NCBI RefSeq assembly: GCF_003614975.1
Contig: NZ_QZWI01000002.1
Location: forward strand, 1 to 64,000
DNA from: Rahnella bruchi
GTDB lineage: Bacteria > Pseudomonadota > Gammaproteobacteria > Enterobacterales > Enterobacteriaceae
Reading direction: 5' to 3'
DNA length: 64,000 bases
The translations under genes were made by a program, and so were the position numbers. The notes beneath the pieces were generated by a model that saw nothing but the letters and a program-made list of their open reading frames with translations, was not told where the DNA came from and did no database searches. Positions 27,531 to 35,977 of this stretch are shown piece by piece (within the stretch, counting starts at the first letter, position 1; each line of letters opens with the position of its first letter).

Positions 27531-27874
27531 ATGCAGACAGAAAAACCCGCCGTTCTCAATTTCAACGATGAAGTCACCGGAATGATTTACGGCTTCGTTT
27601 TTCGGCCCGTCCGCCCGCCTGGATTGCCCCTTCCGTGTTGCAGGAAGAAATCACCTCACGCCAGATGGAGCAAAGTAACCGCACGCTGTATGTGCTAACG
27701 ATAATCACCGTACTGGCGCTACCAATCAATATTGTGGCGGGATTTTTTGGCATGAATGTTGGCGGGATCCCGCTCGCCAGCAATCACCACGGTTTTATTC
27801 TGCTGGTGGTGATCGTTGGCGCGTTTACCCTGATGGCGGGCTGGTATGCGTTTAAACGTCGGGATGACGGTTAA
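27531..27874 (+). pseudogene. CorA/ZntB-type divalent cation transporter, internally deleted remnant
   Basis: An N-terminal fragment from ATG 27531 (MQTEKPAVLNFNDEVTGMIY, GFVFRPV) runs for about 27 codons and is followed, in a different frame, by a C-terminal fragment (VLQEEITSRQMEQSNRTLYV to YAFKRRDDG, 27635-27874). The second part contains two membrane helices and the GMNVGG loop diagnostic of CorA-family channels (GMN motif). The roughly 250 residues that should lie between (cytoplasmic domain) are absent. I infer one deletion with loss of frame; the C-terminal piece alone is unlikely to be functional. Confidence 0.8.
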
Positions 27875-27880
27875 AAGGTG

Positions 27881-29584
27881 CTACAGGAAATCTTTGGCTT
27901 TACTGAGCAGCGCCGCTTTGGTAATCACCCCCATAAGGCGGCGCGATTCGGCGTTTTCCAGCACCGGCAGACGCTCAAGCGGTGAGTTGCTGAACATCGC
28001 CCACGCCTGCTCGTAACTGGCCTGCTGGAAAATCGTCGTGAACTCCTGCTCGATATACGAATCCATCGGACTGTCGGATTTCACGCTGCCATCAATCAGC
28101 CCGGCGGCCACCACGTTAGTCGGCACCACACCGAGAAAACGCTCTTCACGATCCACCACATACACATAGCGCGTGCGCTGTTTCAGCCCTTCACTGACTA
28201 CTTCAGATAATGAGGCATCAACGTACATTTTCGAGCAGGGTGAAATCAGTGCGGCCACGGTGCTGTATTCAAACTCATTTTTCGCCGCAAACCGCGCGTT
28301 ATGCCGCGTCAGCACCGGATACGTACCGCCGACTTTGAGGCGTGATGCCACGACATAAGAAATCGCCGTCGCCAGCATCAGCGGGAACAGCAGCGAACTG
28401 TTGAGGGTCATTTCGAACGCCATCATGATCGACATCAGTGGCGCGTGACTGGTCGCCGCCAGCAGTGCACTCATGCCGATGGCGGCGTAAAGCCCGACCG
28501 GACCGGGATCAAAACCCAGCCATTGCAGGAAAGTACACACCAGCGCCCCGCCCGCTGCGCCAATCAGCAGCGAGGGTGTAAACAGTCCCCCCACCGCGCC
28601 GGAACCAATGGTGATCGCTGTGGCGACAATTTTCAGCACCAGCAGCACCAGAAGGGACGTCTGTAAATCACCGTTGTTAAGAATTAAGTCAATGACTTCA
28701 AAACCGTTGCCAAGCACCAGCGGCGACATCATCGCGATCAGCCCAACGCCCAGCCCGCCCAGTCCCAGACGCAGCGCCGGATGCGAAATCGGAGTCATCC
28801 AGTGACGGACTTTATCTATAGATGAAATGAACAGCGGCCCGAGGATCCCCGTCGCTACGCCGATAATCAGTACGGTGAAAATAGCACCAAGAGACGGGCT
28901 GAAAGACACCGAAGAATACAGATACAGCGGCGCGTAATCGGTCAGTGAACGCACGGTCAGTACCGCAACCGACGCCGAGATAAACAGCGGGATCAGCCGC
29001 TGAACGGCAGTCACGCCAAACGCGATTTCCGCCACAAACAGCGCACCGGCAAAAGGCGCGTGATAGACCGCTGCCAGCCCGCCCGCAGCGGCCATCGCGA
29101 TAATATCCGACTGGTGAACGCCTTTAAAACGAGAAAAACGCCCGAGCAGACTGCCGCTCAGCGCGGAAAGCTGCACCATCGCTCCTTCCCGTCCGATAGA
29201 CCCCCCGCTGGCGATACTGGCCAGCGACGACAATCCGCGCAGCACGGTACTCATCACCGGAATGCCCGGCAACCGCTGATCGATAACATCAAGATAATCC
29301 GGCATCTTGCCGTGCTTGTTTTCATAACGCAGCGCCAGGATCAGGATAAAACCGGCAATGACGCCACCTGCTGTGGTGATCAGCGGCCAGATAATTTTCG
29401 GATATTCGTTGAACGCTTTGGTGATATCGCTGCCATCCGTGAACATCAGACCGTTGACACCCGAAATTGCTCCGCGAAAAGCAATCGTCACCAGCGCGGC
29501 AACAATCCCGGCGGGAATGGCAATCAGCAGGTTAATCAGATCGCTCTTTTGCAGGGATTCGGGATTAAGGGCTTTCAGCGTCAT
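27881..29584 (-). CDS. ClC-family chloride channel/antiporter with C-terminal CBS pair
   Basis: A 567-residue membrane protein. The ClC signature GGSIGREGAMVQLSALSGSL (about residue 130) carries the central anion-pathway motif GxREG, and GSGAVGGLFTPSLLIGAAGG is the matching GxFxP region. After about residue 430 the chain is soluble and contains two CBS-like parts (SPCSKMYVDASLSEVVSEGL, and LERLPVLENAESRRLMGVI). It resembles ClcB-like proteins but ClcB of E. coli (418) lacks the CBS pair. Probably H+/Cl- exchange or a channel, with CBS nucleotide control inferred. Convergent with the CorA remnant 6 bases away. Confidence 0.9.
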   Translation of the reverse strand: MTLKALNPESLQKSDLINLLIAIPAGIVAALVTIAFRGAISGVNGLMFTDGSDITKAFNEYPKIIWPLITTAGGVIAGFILILALRYENKHGKMPDYLDVIDQRLPGIPVMSTVLRGLSSLASIASGGSIGREGAMVQLSALSGSLLGRFSRFKGVHQSDIIAMAAAGGLAAVYHAPFAGALFVAEIAFGVTAVQRLIPLFISASVAVLTVRSLTDYAPLYLYSSVSFSPSLGAIFTVLIIGVATGILGPLFISSIDKVRHWMTPISHPALRLGLGGLGVGLIAMMSPLVLGNGFEVIDLILNNGDLQTSLLVLLVLKIVATAITIGSGAVGGLFTPSLLIGAAGGALVCTFLQWLGFDPGPVGLYAAIGMSALLAATSHAPLMSIMMAFEMTLNSSLLFPLMLATAISYVVASRLKVGGTYPVLTRHNARFAAKNEFEYSTVAALISPCSKMYVDASLSEVVSEGLKQRTRYVYVVDREERFLGVVPTNVVAAGLIDGSVKSDSPMDSYIEQEFTTIFQQASYEQAWAMFSNSPLERLPVLENAESRRLMGVITKAALLSKAKDFL

Positions 29585-29789
29585 AAGATCTCATCATGGA
29601 AACAAGGGGCGCGGGTAAGAGTATCAATTTACAACAAAACTGTGAAAAATTCGGCAATCCGTCACGAATATCTGACGAAATCAAATAACAGGCGTTCCCG
29701 ACTGTGATATTTATTATCCGGGACATATTTTATATTTGTCAGTGTCATCTACATTTATTGTATGTATTCCGTTAAAAGAAGAGCGCACC

Positions 29790-30653
29790 ATGCGCCAGAA
29801 AGAAATTTGCGGGTCCGTTGGTTTGCTTCTTTGTCTGGCGTGTTTTTCTGCGCACGCGCAAACATCCACTCCCTCCGCCTCGAAAACGGTTGTTCTGCAC
29901 ACACTGACGCCTGCTGAGTCTGCCTTTCTTTTGCCCGCAAAAAACCAAATCACCGCCACATCCGGTGGCACCGAAATATTTTCAGGTCAGTTTTCCGCAG
30001 ATGACAGTCTGGGGATCGGCTTCATGGCCAGTGATGCCAACGCGCACAGCAATGGCGTTTATGCGACCTGGTACCAGAATGCCAAAACGCAGAACGGCGT
30101 ATACGCCGGCAGCTGGCTGCAATACAGCCGGATGAGTGCCAGCATCGGGGGCGAACCGCCGTCATCTGATAATGATGACATTCACGGTTTCAGCGGTTCA
30201 CTGGAATCGGGTTACCGGCAGCCGGTCTGGCACGGTGAAGATGGCGATGTGTTTATCACCCCGCAGGCCCAGCTCGTCCTGAACGGACTGAGCTCAGACG
30301 TGCATACCGAAAGCAACGGTACACACGTCAGTTCCGGTAGTGATAACAATCTTCTCAGCCGTCTGGGTGTAAAAGTCTCGCGGGACGGCGTCGCCAGCGA
30401 TGACAGCGCCAGCGGGAACTTATTTACCACTTACGTTGAGGCAAACTGGCTGTATAACACCGATCCTGCCAGCATCAGTTTTGACAACGAAAAAGTCAGA
30501 GAAGCCGGAACCACAAATATCGGGGAAGTGAAGCTGGGGATGGAAGGCAAGCTGAATCCTAATCTGAATGTCTGGACAAACGTCGGGCAGCAGATTGGCG
30601 GCGAAGGATACAGCGATTTATCGGCGGTGTTCGGGGTAAATTATCAGTTCTGA
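29790..30653 (+). CDS. Passenger-less autotransporter beta-barrel protein
   Basis: A 287-residue protein with a signal peptide (MRQKEICGSVGLLLCLACFS, cleavage near AHA-Q) followed almost at once by a type V autotransporter barrel: DANAHSNG, TWYQNAKTQNGVYAGSWLQY, GFSGSLESGYRQPVW, ITPQAQLVLNGLSSDVH, NIGEVKLGMEGKLNPNLNVW and the terminal SAVFGVNYQF (aromatic C-terminal residue). No passenger domain is present, and the first strands after NAHSN look shortened. The start ATG 29790 is picked for the signal peptide; the longer frame from 29736 is not needed. It could be a remnant of a larger autotransporter or a stand-alone barrel. Confidence 0.8.
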   Translation: MRQKEICGSVGLLLCLACFSAHAQTSTPSASKTVVLHTLTPAESAFLLPAKNQITATSGGTEIFSGQFSADDSLGIGFMASDANAHSNGVYATWYQNAKTQNGVYAGSWLQYSRMSASIGGEPPSSDNDDIHGFSGSLESGYRQPVWHGEDGDVFITPQAQLVLNGLSSDVHTESNGTHVSSGSDNNLLSRLGVKVSRDGVASDDSASGNLFTTYVEANWLYNTDPASISFDNEKVREAGTTNIGEVKLGMEGKLNPNLNVWTNVGQQIGGEGYSDLSAVFGVNYQF

Positions 30654-30657
30654 TAAA

Positions 30658-30679
30658 CCCTCCTCGTCGCAGAGGAGGG
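30658..30679. terminator. REP-like hairpin between convergent genes
   Basis: CCCTCCTC, loop GTCGCA, GAGGAGGG, between the autotransporter stop and the tcyN stop. It resembles the REP-like units at 12488 and 19889 and may serve as a bidirectional terminator. Confidence 0.65.
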
Positions 30680-30687
30680 AGCACGAT

Positions 30688-31440
30688 TTAGTGCGCTAAA
30701 AACTTCTCGAGGAACTGTTTGGTACGGGCGTGTTGCGGATTCGAGAACAGCTCTTTCGCTGGCCCCTGCTCTACGATCCGCCCCTGATCCATAAAGATCG
30801 CCCTATCCGCCACATCGCGTGCAAAGCTCATTTCATGTGTCACAATCACCATTGTGCGGTGCTCGAGCGCCAGCGCGCGGATGGTGTTCAGGACTTCGCC
30901 GACCAGCTCAGGATCCAGTGCTGAAGTCGGTTCATCGAACAAAATCACTTCCGGATTCATCGCCAGCGCGCGGGCGATAGCCACACGCTGCTGCTGACCG
31001 CCGGAAAGGCGTCGCGGATAGGCATTTTCTTTGCCGTTTAATCCGACCTTCTCCAGTAACTGACGTGCGTTGGCGATGGCCTTTTCTCTCGGCTCGCCCT
31101 TCACAATCACCGGCCCTTCGATGATGTTTTCCAGCACGGAACGGTGCGGAAACAGGTTGAAGTTCTGGAAGACAAAACCCACCTGTTTGCGCAATTCGCG
31201 CACTTTATCTTTTTGCTTACTGATGGGCTTACTGGCATCAATTTCGATATTACCGACCTTGATGGTGCCGCCGTCCGGTTCTTCCAGCAGATTAATACTG
31301 CGCAGCAACGTGGTCTTACCCGAACCGCTCGGCCCGATAATCGCCACCACTTCACCGGCATTCACCTGCAAATCAATACCGTGTAACACCGTCTGCTTGT
31401 TGAATTTTTTTGTCAGTTGCTTTACGTCGATAGTGCTCAT
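30688..31440 (-). CDS. tcyN: L-cystine ABC transporter ATP-binding protein TcyN (YecC)
   Basis: A 250-residue polar-amino-acid ABC ATPase with complete motifs: Walker A GPSGSGKTTL at about residue 36, Q-loop VFQNFNLFPH, signature LSGGQQQRVAIARAL, Walker B EVILFDEPTSALDPE and the switch His in MVIVTHEMSFA. It energises the high-affinity cystine/diaminopimelate importer with TcyJ and TcyL. Its ATG overlaps the tcyL stop by 4 bases. Called TcyN because of its neighbours; sequence alone would give a general polar amino acid transporter. Confidence 0.93.
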   Translation of the reverse strand: MSTIDVKQLTKKFNKQTVLHGIDLQVNAGEVVAIIGPSGSGKTTLLRSINLLEEPDGGTIKVGNIEIDASKPISKQKDKVRELRKQVGFVFQNFNLFPHRSVLENIIEGPVIVKGEPREKAIANARQLLEKVGLNGKENAYPRRLSGGQQQRVAIARALAMNPEVILFDEPTSALDPELVGEVLNTIRALALEHRTMVIVTHEMSFARDVADRAIFMDQGRIVEQGPAKELFSNPQHARTKQFLEKFLAH

Positions 31441-32105
31441 GAAGGCTCCTGATCCTGACGGTTAACGCGGTCTTCCAGACGGTTTTGCAGGAAGGATAAT
31501 ACGGTCGCCAGCACCCAGTAGATGATGGATGCAGCGAGATACATAGTGAACACTTCCAGCGTGCGCGAGGTGACCAGCTGCGCCTGACGGAACAGTTCCG
31601 GCACCTGAATGGTGGCCGCGAGCGAGGTGTCTTTCACCAGACCGATAAAGCTGTTGCCGAGCGGCGGAAGTGCCGTGCGCGCGGCCTGCGGTAAAATCAC
31701 GCGGCGCAGCGTCTGCCACGGGTTCATCCCAATACTCGCCGCCGCTTCCCACTGCCCTTTTTCAATGGACGAAATCGCCGCACGCAGGGTTTCAGAGGTA
31801 TAGGCCGCGGTGTTTAAAGACAGGCCAATCATCGCTGCCGGAATAGGATCCAGCTCAATGCCAAACTGTGGCAGGCCGTAGTAAATCATGAACAGCTGAG
31901 CAATCAGAGGCGTGCCACGGAAAACGGACACATAGAAACGTGATATCCATGACAGCGGCCAGAAATGCGAAAGGCGCATCAGCGCCAGTATGAAGCCCAG
32001 GATTAACCCGAAGACCATTCCGCCCAGACTGAGCTGAAGGGTAAACAGGGTACCTTTCAATAAAAATGGTGCTGAATCCAGCACCAGTTGAATACTTTCT
32101 TGCAT
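31437..32105 (-). CDS. tcyL: L-cystine ABC transporter permease TcyL (YecS)
   Basis: A 222-residue inner-membrane permease of the HisMQ family (E. coli YecS 222). It has the membrane segment FTLQLSLGGMVFGLILGFIL, the FRGTPLIAQLFMIYYGLPQF motif and the EAA loop EAAASIGMNPWQTLRRVILP that contacts the ATPase. Works with TcyJ and TcyN. An ERIC-like repeat fills the gap to tcyJ upstream, so expression may be partly uncoupled. Confidence 0.94.
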   Translation of the reverse strand: MQESIQLVLDSAPFLLKGTLFTLQLSLGGMVFGLILGFILALMRLSHFWPLSWISRFYVSVFRGTPLIAQLFMIYYGLPQFGIELDPIPAAMIGLSLNTAAYTSETLRAAISSIEKGQWEAAASIGMNPWQTLRRVILPQAARTALPPLGNSFIGLVKDTSLAATIQVPELFRQAQLVTSRTLEVFTMYLAASIIYWVLATVLSFLQNRLEDRVNRQDQEPS

Positions 32106-32151
32106 CTAAGACCTTTAGATTTTCTGGATCTTTGAGATATTCACATATGCT

Positions 32152-32269
32152 CTAAATAAATGAACTTGCATCAAGGCAGCAAGTGCGCGAGTCCCGATGA
32201 GCTTACACAGGTAAGTGATTCGGGCGAGCAAGCGCAGCTAACGCCGAGGCAAGTTCAGTTATGACGAGC
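32152..32269. repeat. ERIC-like repeat between tcyJ and tcyL
   Basis: Core GTCCCGATGAGCTTACACAG, then GTAAGTGATTCGGGCGAGC and CGCAGCTAACGCCGAGG. The ends form terminal inverted repeats TGAACTTGC (32161-32169) and GCAAGTTCA (32249-32257). It matches the ERIC consensus better than the copy at 3602-3720 and ends just at the tcyJ stop codon. Confidence 0.88.
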
Positions 32270-32270
32270 A

Positions 32271-33077
32271 TTATTTTGTGACGTCAGCACCAAACCACTT
32301 TTCAGAGATTTTTGCTAATGAGCCATCTTTCTGCATTTCAGCGATCGCGGTGTTAATCGCGGCCAGCAGCTCAGGGTTGTCCTTACGCACTGCCACACCA
32401 GATTCCTGACGGGAGAACGGTGCGCCTGCCACAGCCAGGGTATCGCCGGTTTTCTTTACCAGATCCAGCGCAGCCAGACGGTCAACCAGAATCGCATTGA
32501 TACGGCCTACACGCAGATCCTGATATTTGGTCGGGTCATCATCATAGGTACGGACATCAACACCCGGCACGTTTGCACGCAGCCACTGTTCGTAGTTGGT
32601 ACCCAGACCCACGCCGACTTTTTTGCCTTTCAGATCTTCAGGTTTGGTAATAGAACTTTCAGCGCCCTTCTTCACCAGCGCCTGAATACCGGACACGGTG
32701 TATGGCGTAGAGAAATCATATTTCTTCTCGCGCTCAGGGGAAATGGTCACCTGATTGATCACCACGTCGATACGCTTGGATTCCAGCGAAGCCAGCATAC
32801 CGTCCCATTTGGTCGGTTGCAGTTTCGCTTTCACGCCCATGTGCTGTGCCAGCGCATCGGCGAATTCTACTTCAAAACCGGTCAGTTTACCGTCTTCACC
32901 CTGGAAACTGAACGGAGGATAAGTGCCTTCAAGACCGACGATCAACGTGCCGCGATCTTTGACTTTCTTCAGTAAACCTTCATCCGCAAAGCTGTTGCTG
33001 ATAAGCCCTGTTGATAATGTCACGGCCACTGCCCCGAGGACTAAACGACGACGTAACGCTGAAAAACCCATATTCAC
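32271..33077 (-). CDS. tcyJ: Cystine-binding periplasmic protein TcyJ (FliY)
   Basis: A 268-residue SBP family 3 protein with a signal peptide (LVLGAVAVTLSTGLISNSFA, cleaved before DEGLLKKVKD). Ligand-binding motifs include GTLIVGLEGTYPPFSFQGED and TGFEVEFADALAQHMGVKAK, with the SxR/D-type motif VTISPEREKKYDFSTPY. E. coli FliY/TcyJ binds L-cystine and diaminopimelate. Despite the old name FliY it is not a flagellar part, but it stands beside fliAZ in many enterics, as here. Confidence 0.94.
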   Translation of the reverse strand: MNMGFSALRRRLVLGAVAVTLSTGLISNSFADEGLLKKVKDRGTLIVGLEGTYPPFSFQGEDGKLTGFEVEFADALAQHMGVKAKLQPTKWDGMLASLESKRIDVVINQVTISPEREKKYDFSTPYTVSGIQALVKKGAESSITKPEDLKGKKVGVGLGTNYEQWLRANVPGVDVRTYDDDPTKYQDLRVGRINAILVDRLAALDLVKKTGDTLAVAGAPFSRQESGVAVRKDNPELLAAINTAIAEMQKDGSLAKISEKWFGADVTK

Positions 33078-33206
33078 CTCAATTATTGTTCATTATAAAA
33101 AGTTATATGCCTTTCTGATTTGCGCACAGTAGCACCGGTGGCATCAGTTATCAGGAATATAATTCTATAATCTTAGCTCAAAAAAGCATAAGCGCATTTT
33201 AGGCGA

Positions 33207-34217
33207 TTAAACCTGCGGATGATAAGCAAACAGTGCCGGTGCGCCGCCGGTATGAATGAACAGGATCGGGCCTTCTTCCGGGAACAAACCGCGTTCAATG
33301 CCGTCGAGTAATCCGGCCATCGCCTTGCCGGTATACACCGGATCCAGCAGCATGGCTTCCTGCTCCGCCAGCAGTTTTACCGCCGCCATACCCGCCTCAT
33401 TGGGCTCGCCGTAACGCGGTGCAAAATACTCATCCCACAGGATCACAGGGGGCAATATCTTATCAAACTGGAGTTCTGTTGCCACTTCGCGGGCAATGGA
33501 CTCGACTTTAGGGCGCTGCGCATCCGCTGAACGTGACACCGTCACACCAATTAATTGTGTATCCGGCATCAGATGATGCAAGGCCACCGCCAGCCCGGCG
33601 TGCGTACCGGCGCTGCCGGAAGCCACCACCACCGCACTGAAATCAACAAAATTCGCCGAAGACTGTTCGGCGATTTCCAGCGCGCATTGTACATAACCCA
33701 GTGCGCCCAGCGCGTTCGAACCACCGATCGGCACAACGTATGGACGAAAACCCTGCGCTTCCAGACGTTCCGCCTGTTCTGCCAGCTGCGCCATCGGGTC
33801 ATGCAGCGCGTCGCACATCACTACTTCCACATTAAATAAATCGAGCAGCAGGCGGTTACCGTTGGTCAGATAATTGGCTTCGGTGGTGCCGATTGGGTTT
33901 TCCAGCAACGCCACGCATTTCAGTCCCAGCTTGGCGGCAACGGCCGCAGTCTGACGCACATGGTTCGACTGAATAGCACCGGCGGTCACCAGCGTATCCG
34001 CACCTTCTGCCAGCGCGGCTGCCGCCAGATATTCCAGCTTACGCAGTTTGTTGCCGCCCAGCGCCAGCGGCGTGATGTCGTCGCGCTTGATATAGATGTC
34101 GCGTCCGGTGAATTCCGAGAGACGATGAAGTTTCTCAAGCGGTGTCGGGCTGCATAAGAGTTCGAGACGATCAAAGGCTTCCAGCCGGGTTTTAAGCAAT
34201 GAAATTTTAGCAGGCAC
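33207..34217 (-). CDS. dcyD: D-cysteine desulfhydrase DcyD
   Basis: A 336-residue PLP enzyme of the ACC deaminase/DcyD family converting D-cysteine to pyruvate, H2S and ammonia. IFIKRDD-type segment [20 protein letters not shown] contains the PLP Lys; [34 protein letters not shown] and [18 protein letters not shown] are conserved. GTG 34217 is preferred over GTG 34235 because AGGGG lies 6-7 bases before it. In E. coli dcyD follows tcyJ; here it precedes it on the same strand, forming dcyD-tcyJ-tcyL-tcyN. Confidence 0.94.
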   Translation of the reverse strand: MPAKISLLKTRLEAFDRLELLCSPTPLEKLHRLSEFTGRDIYIKRDDITPLALGGNKLRKLEYLAAAALAEGADTLVTAGAIQSNHVRQTAAVAAKLGLKCVALLENPIGTTEANYLTNGNRLLLDLFNVEVVMCDALHDPMAQLAEQAERLEAQGFRPYVVPIGGSNALGALGYVQCALEIAEQSSANFVDFSAVVVASGSAGTHAGLAVALHHLMPDTQLIGVTVSRSADAQRPKVESIAREVATELQFDKILPPVILWDEYFAPRYGEPNEAGMAAVKLLAEQEAMLLDPVYTGKAMAGLLDGIERGLFPEEGPILFIHTGGAPALFAYHPQV

Positions 34218-34346
34218 AATGTTCCCCTGACGCACAGACGTGTCGCCGTGCGAAGTCGTTATAGTCGAAGTTGGGTAGAATCTGGAGAATGGTAATAATG
34301 TCAGTATATGAAGAATTTATACTTTGCGCTGACGGGGATGCAAGAC

Positions 34347-34376
34347 AAAAAAACAGGCCCCCGCAGGAGCCTGTTT
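34347..34376 (-). terminator. Terminator of fliAZ
   Basis: AAACAGGC and GCCTGTTT arms (34351-34358 and 34369-34376) with a C/G-rich loop; on the minus strand a run of seven T follows. It starts 10 bases after the fliZ stop and separates fliAZ from dcyD. Confidence 0.88.
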
Positions 34377-34386
34377 GTGTGTTGCG

Positions 34387-34893
34387 TTATGCTGATTTCT
34401 GCCAGGCCAGATACTGGTCGTATTTGCGCAGGGCAATACGGTAGTTATCGTGGCCTGCCACCGGCAAATCACTGATGATCCGCTGATGGATACTGTCCCC
34501 GGAAACTTTATCCAGAGGATAGTTATTGGCAGAGAGGATTTCATCCAGACGGCGGAGGCGGACAACGTACTCGCGCACCGTGCTGTGATTCATCTCAGTC
34601 TGTTCAAACAGATATTGCTTAAACGCCATAATGTCGAAATAAGACGAATGGCTGTTACAGCTTATCTCACTGCAAAAACGACACAGAGCGGTCAGTTCCT
34701 GCGACAGGTTGTGCCACACGTCATCATCAATAGGCTGATCCATCTTGGCGATGGCCTCTTTATTGATGATTTGCCCGCGAAACACCAGAGCCATCCTGTC
34801 GAGTTCTTTTGCGCACTGTGAACAGTGAGTCTGACTGTGTTTAAAATCTTTAAGATAACGGCTTAAAGGCCTTGTTTTGATTCCCGCTGGCAT
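34387..34893 (-). CDS. fliZ: Flagellar regulator FliZ
   Basis: A 168-residue protein, somewhat shorter at the C-terminus than E. coli FliZ (183). Signature: RPLSRYLKDFKHSQTHCSQC and LFEQTEMNHSTVREYVVRLR followed by NNYRIALRKYDQYL. FliZ is a DNA-binding regulator related to the core-binding domain of tyrosine recombinases; in E. coli/Salmonella it antagonises sigmaS-dependent curli genes and supports FlhDC activity. It sits 54 bases downstream of fliA in the same operon. Cysteine pairs (CSQC, CRFC) are retained. Confidence 0.94.
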   Translation of the reverse strand: MPAGIKTRPLSRYLKDFKHSQTHCSQCAKELDRMALVFRGQIINKEAIAKMDQPIDDDVWHNLSQELTALCRFCSEISCNSHSSYFDIMAFKQYLFEQTEMNHSTVREYVVRLRRLDEILSANNYPLDKVSGDSIHQRIISDLPVAGHDNYRIALRKYDQYLAWQKSA

Positions 34894-34947
34894 AAATTTA
34901 TTCCTGATAAGGGATATAAAATGTATAACCGGCCAGGAAAAAGCGGA

Positions 34948-35670
34948 TCAGTGGTCGTTTGCCAGACGTGCGCGCAAGCGCTTAATCGCCTGACTGTGGA
35001 GCTGGCTTACCCGGGATTCCCCGACATCCAGCACCGCCCCGATCTCTTTTAAATTCAACTCTTCCTGGTAGTAAAGCGTAAGTACCATCTTTTCCCGTTC
35101 TGGTAACGCATCGATAGCTTCCATCACCCGGTGGCGCAAATTGCCCTCCAAAAGATGATGTAACGGGTTGGCCTCTTCGTGCCCTTCCATCAATGCCTCG
35201 GCAGTATCGCCGTGCTCTTCACGCCATTCGTCATAAGAAAACAACTGGCTGCTGTTCGTATCCATTAATATCTGCCGGTATTCCTCAATAGGAATATCCA
35301 GCACCTGCGCCACCTCTCCTTCACTCGGTGGTCGCCCTAATTTTTGTTCTGCGCTATGCATCGCATGGGACACTTCACGCGCGTTACGTCTGACGCTGCG
35401 CGGTACCCAGTCGCGGCTGCGCAACTCATCAAGCATCGCACCGCGGATACGCTGGACGGCATACGTAGTAAACGCCGTTCCCTGCATCGCATCAAAACGC
35501 TCAACCGCATTTAACAGGCCGATCCCTCCCGCTTGCAGTAGATCATCAAGCTCTACGCTGGCGGGAAGCCGCACCTGCAAACGCAGGGCTTCATGGCGCA
35601 CTAGCGGAACATAGCGCTGCCACAAAGAATTTTTGTCTATCACGCCGTCGGCGGTATACAGATCGCTCAC
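34948..35670 (-). CDS. fliA: Flagellar sigma factor sigma28 FliA
   Basis: A 240-residue sigma70-family factor (E. coli 239) for class III flagellar promoters. Region 2 is visible in LPASVELDDLLQAGGIGLLN and AFTTYAVQRIRGAMLDELRS, with DWVPRSVRRNAREV; region 4 helix-turn-helix is LNLKEIGAVLDVGESRVSQL. It is held inactive by FlgM (15134) and should read the TAAA-N15-GCCGATAA promoters found upstream of flgK, flgM, fliC and fliD. First gene of fliAZ. Confidence 0.98.
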   Translation of the reverse strand: MSDLYTADGVIDKNSLWQRYVPLVRHEALRLQVRLPASVELDDLLQAGGIGLLNAVERFDAMQGTAFTTYAVQRIRGAMLDELRSRDWVPRSVRRNAREVSHAMHSAEQKLGRPPSEGEVAQVLDIPIEEYRQILMDTNSSQLFSYDEWREEHGDTAEALMEGHEEANPLHHLLEGNLRHRVMEAIDALPEREKMVLTLYYQEELNLKEIGAVLDVGESRVSQLHSQAIKRLRARLANDH

Positions 35671-35977
35671 TGTCGTAACCTGGCAAATTGAGGGTCAGTA
35701 TCATTGTGCCAGTGCTAATCGCTGTTCAATCGGCTGAATAAGGCCTTAAAAGCGCGGTTATTTTGATTATGTCTCGCTCATTCTGTTTCTGACCGGCGGA
35801 CAACGACGCGTAAAGGACTGTATAAAAATCAATCACAACATAAAGATTATCCTAAATTATACCAGCGAATGGTTTTCATTTAACCCGGAGAATCGTAAAT
35901 TTTGGTTAAAAAAAACCCCGCCGGAGCGGGGTTTAAGCTGTTTATGACCGAACTGCGTAATTTGTCTGCAAAGACAA
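35671..35977. other. fliA-fliC intergenic region
   Basis: 307 bases. It should hold the fliA promoter; a GCCGATT hexamer region is seen near 35735-35741 on the minus strand but without a good sigma28 -35. Its right end holds the fliC terminator. No gene seen. Confidence 0.5.
35908..35934 (-). terminator. Terminator of fliC
   Basis: CCCCGC, loop CGGA, GCGGGG with flanking AAA/TTT; on the minus strand it ends in eight T. It lies about 45 bases after the flagellin stop codon. Confidence 0.92.

Noticed and set aside
30688-33077. Treating TcyJ (FliY) and its transporter as flagellar proteins because of the old gene name and neighbours
   Set aside because: Sequences are plain polar amino-acid ABC importer components; the link to fliA is positional only.
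35730-35760. Possible sigma28 promoter for fliA
   Set aside because: A GCCGATT core is present on the minus strand, but no TAAA-like -35 lies 15 bases upstream.
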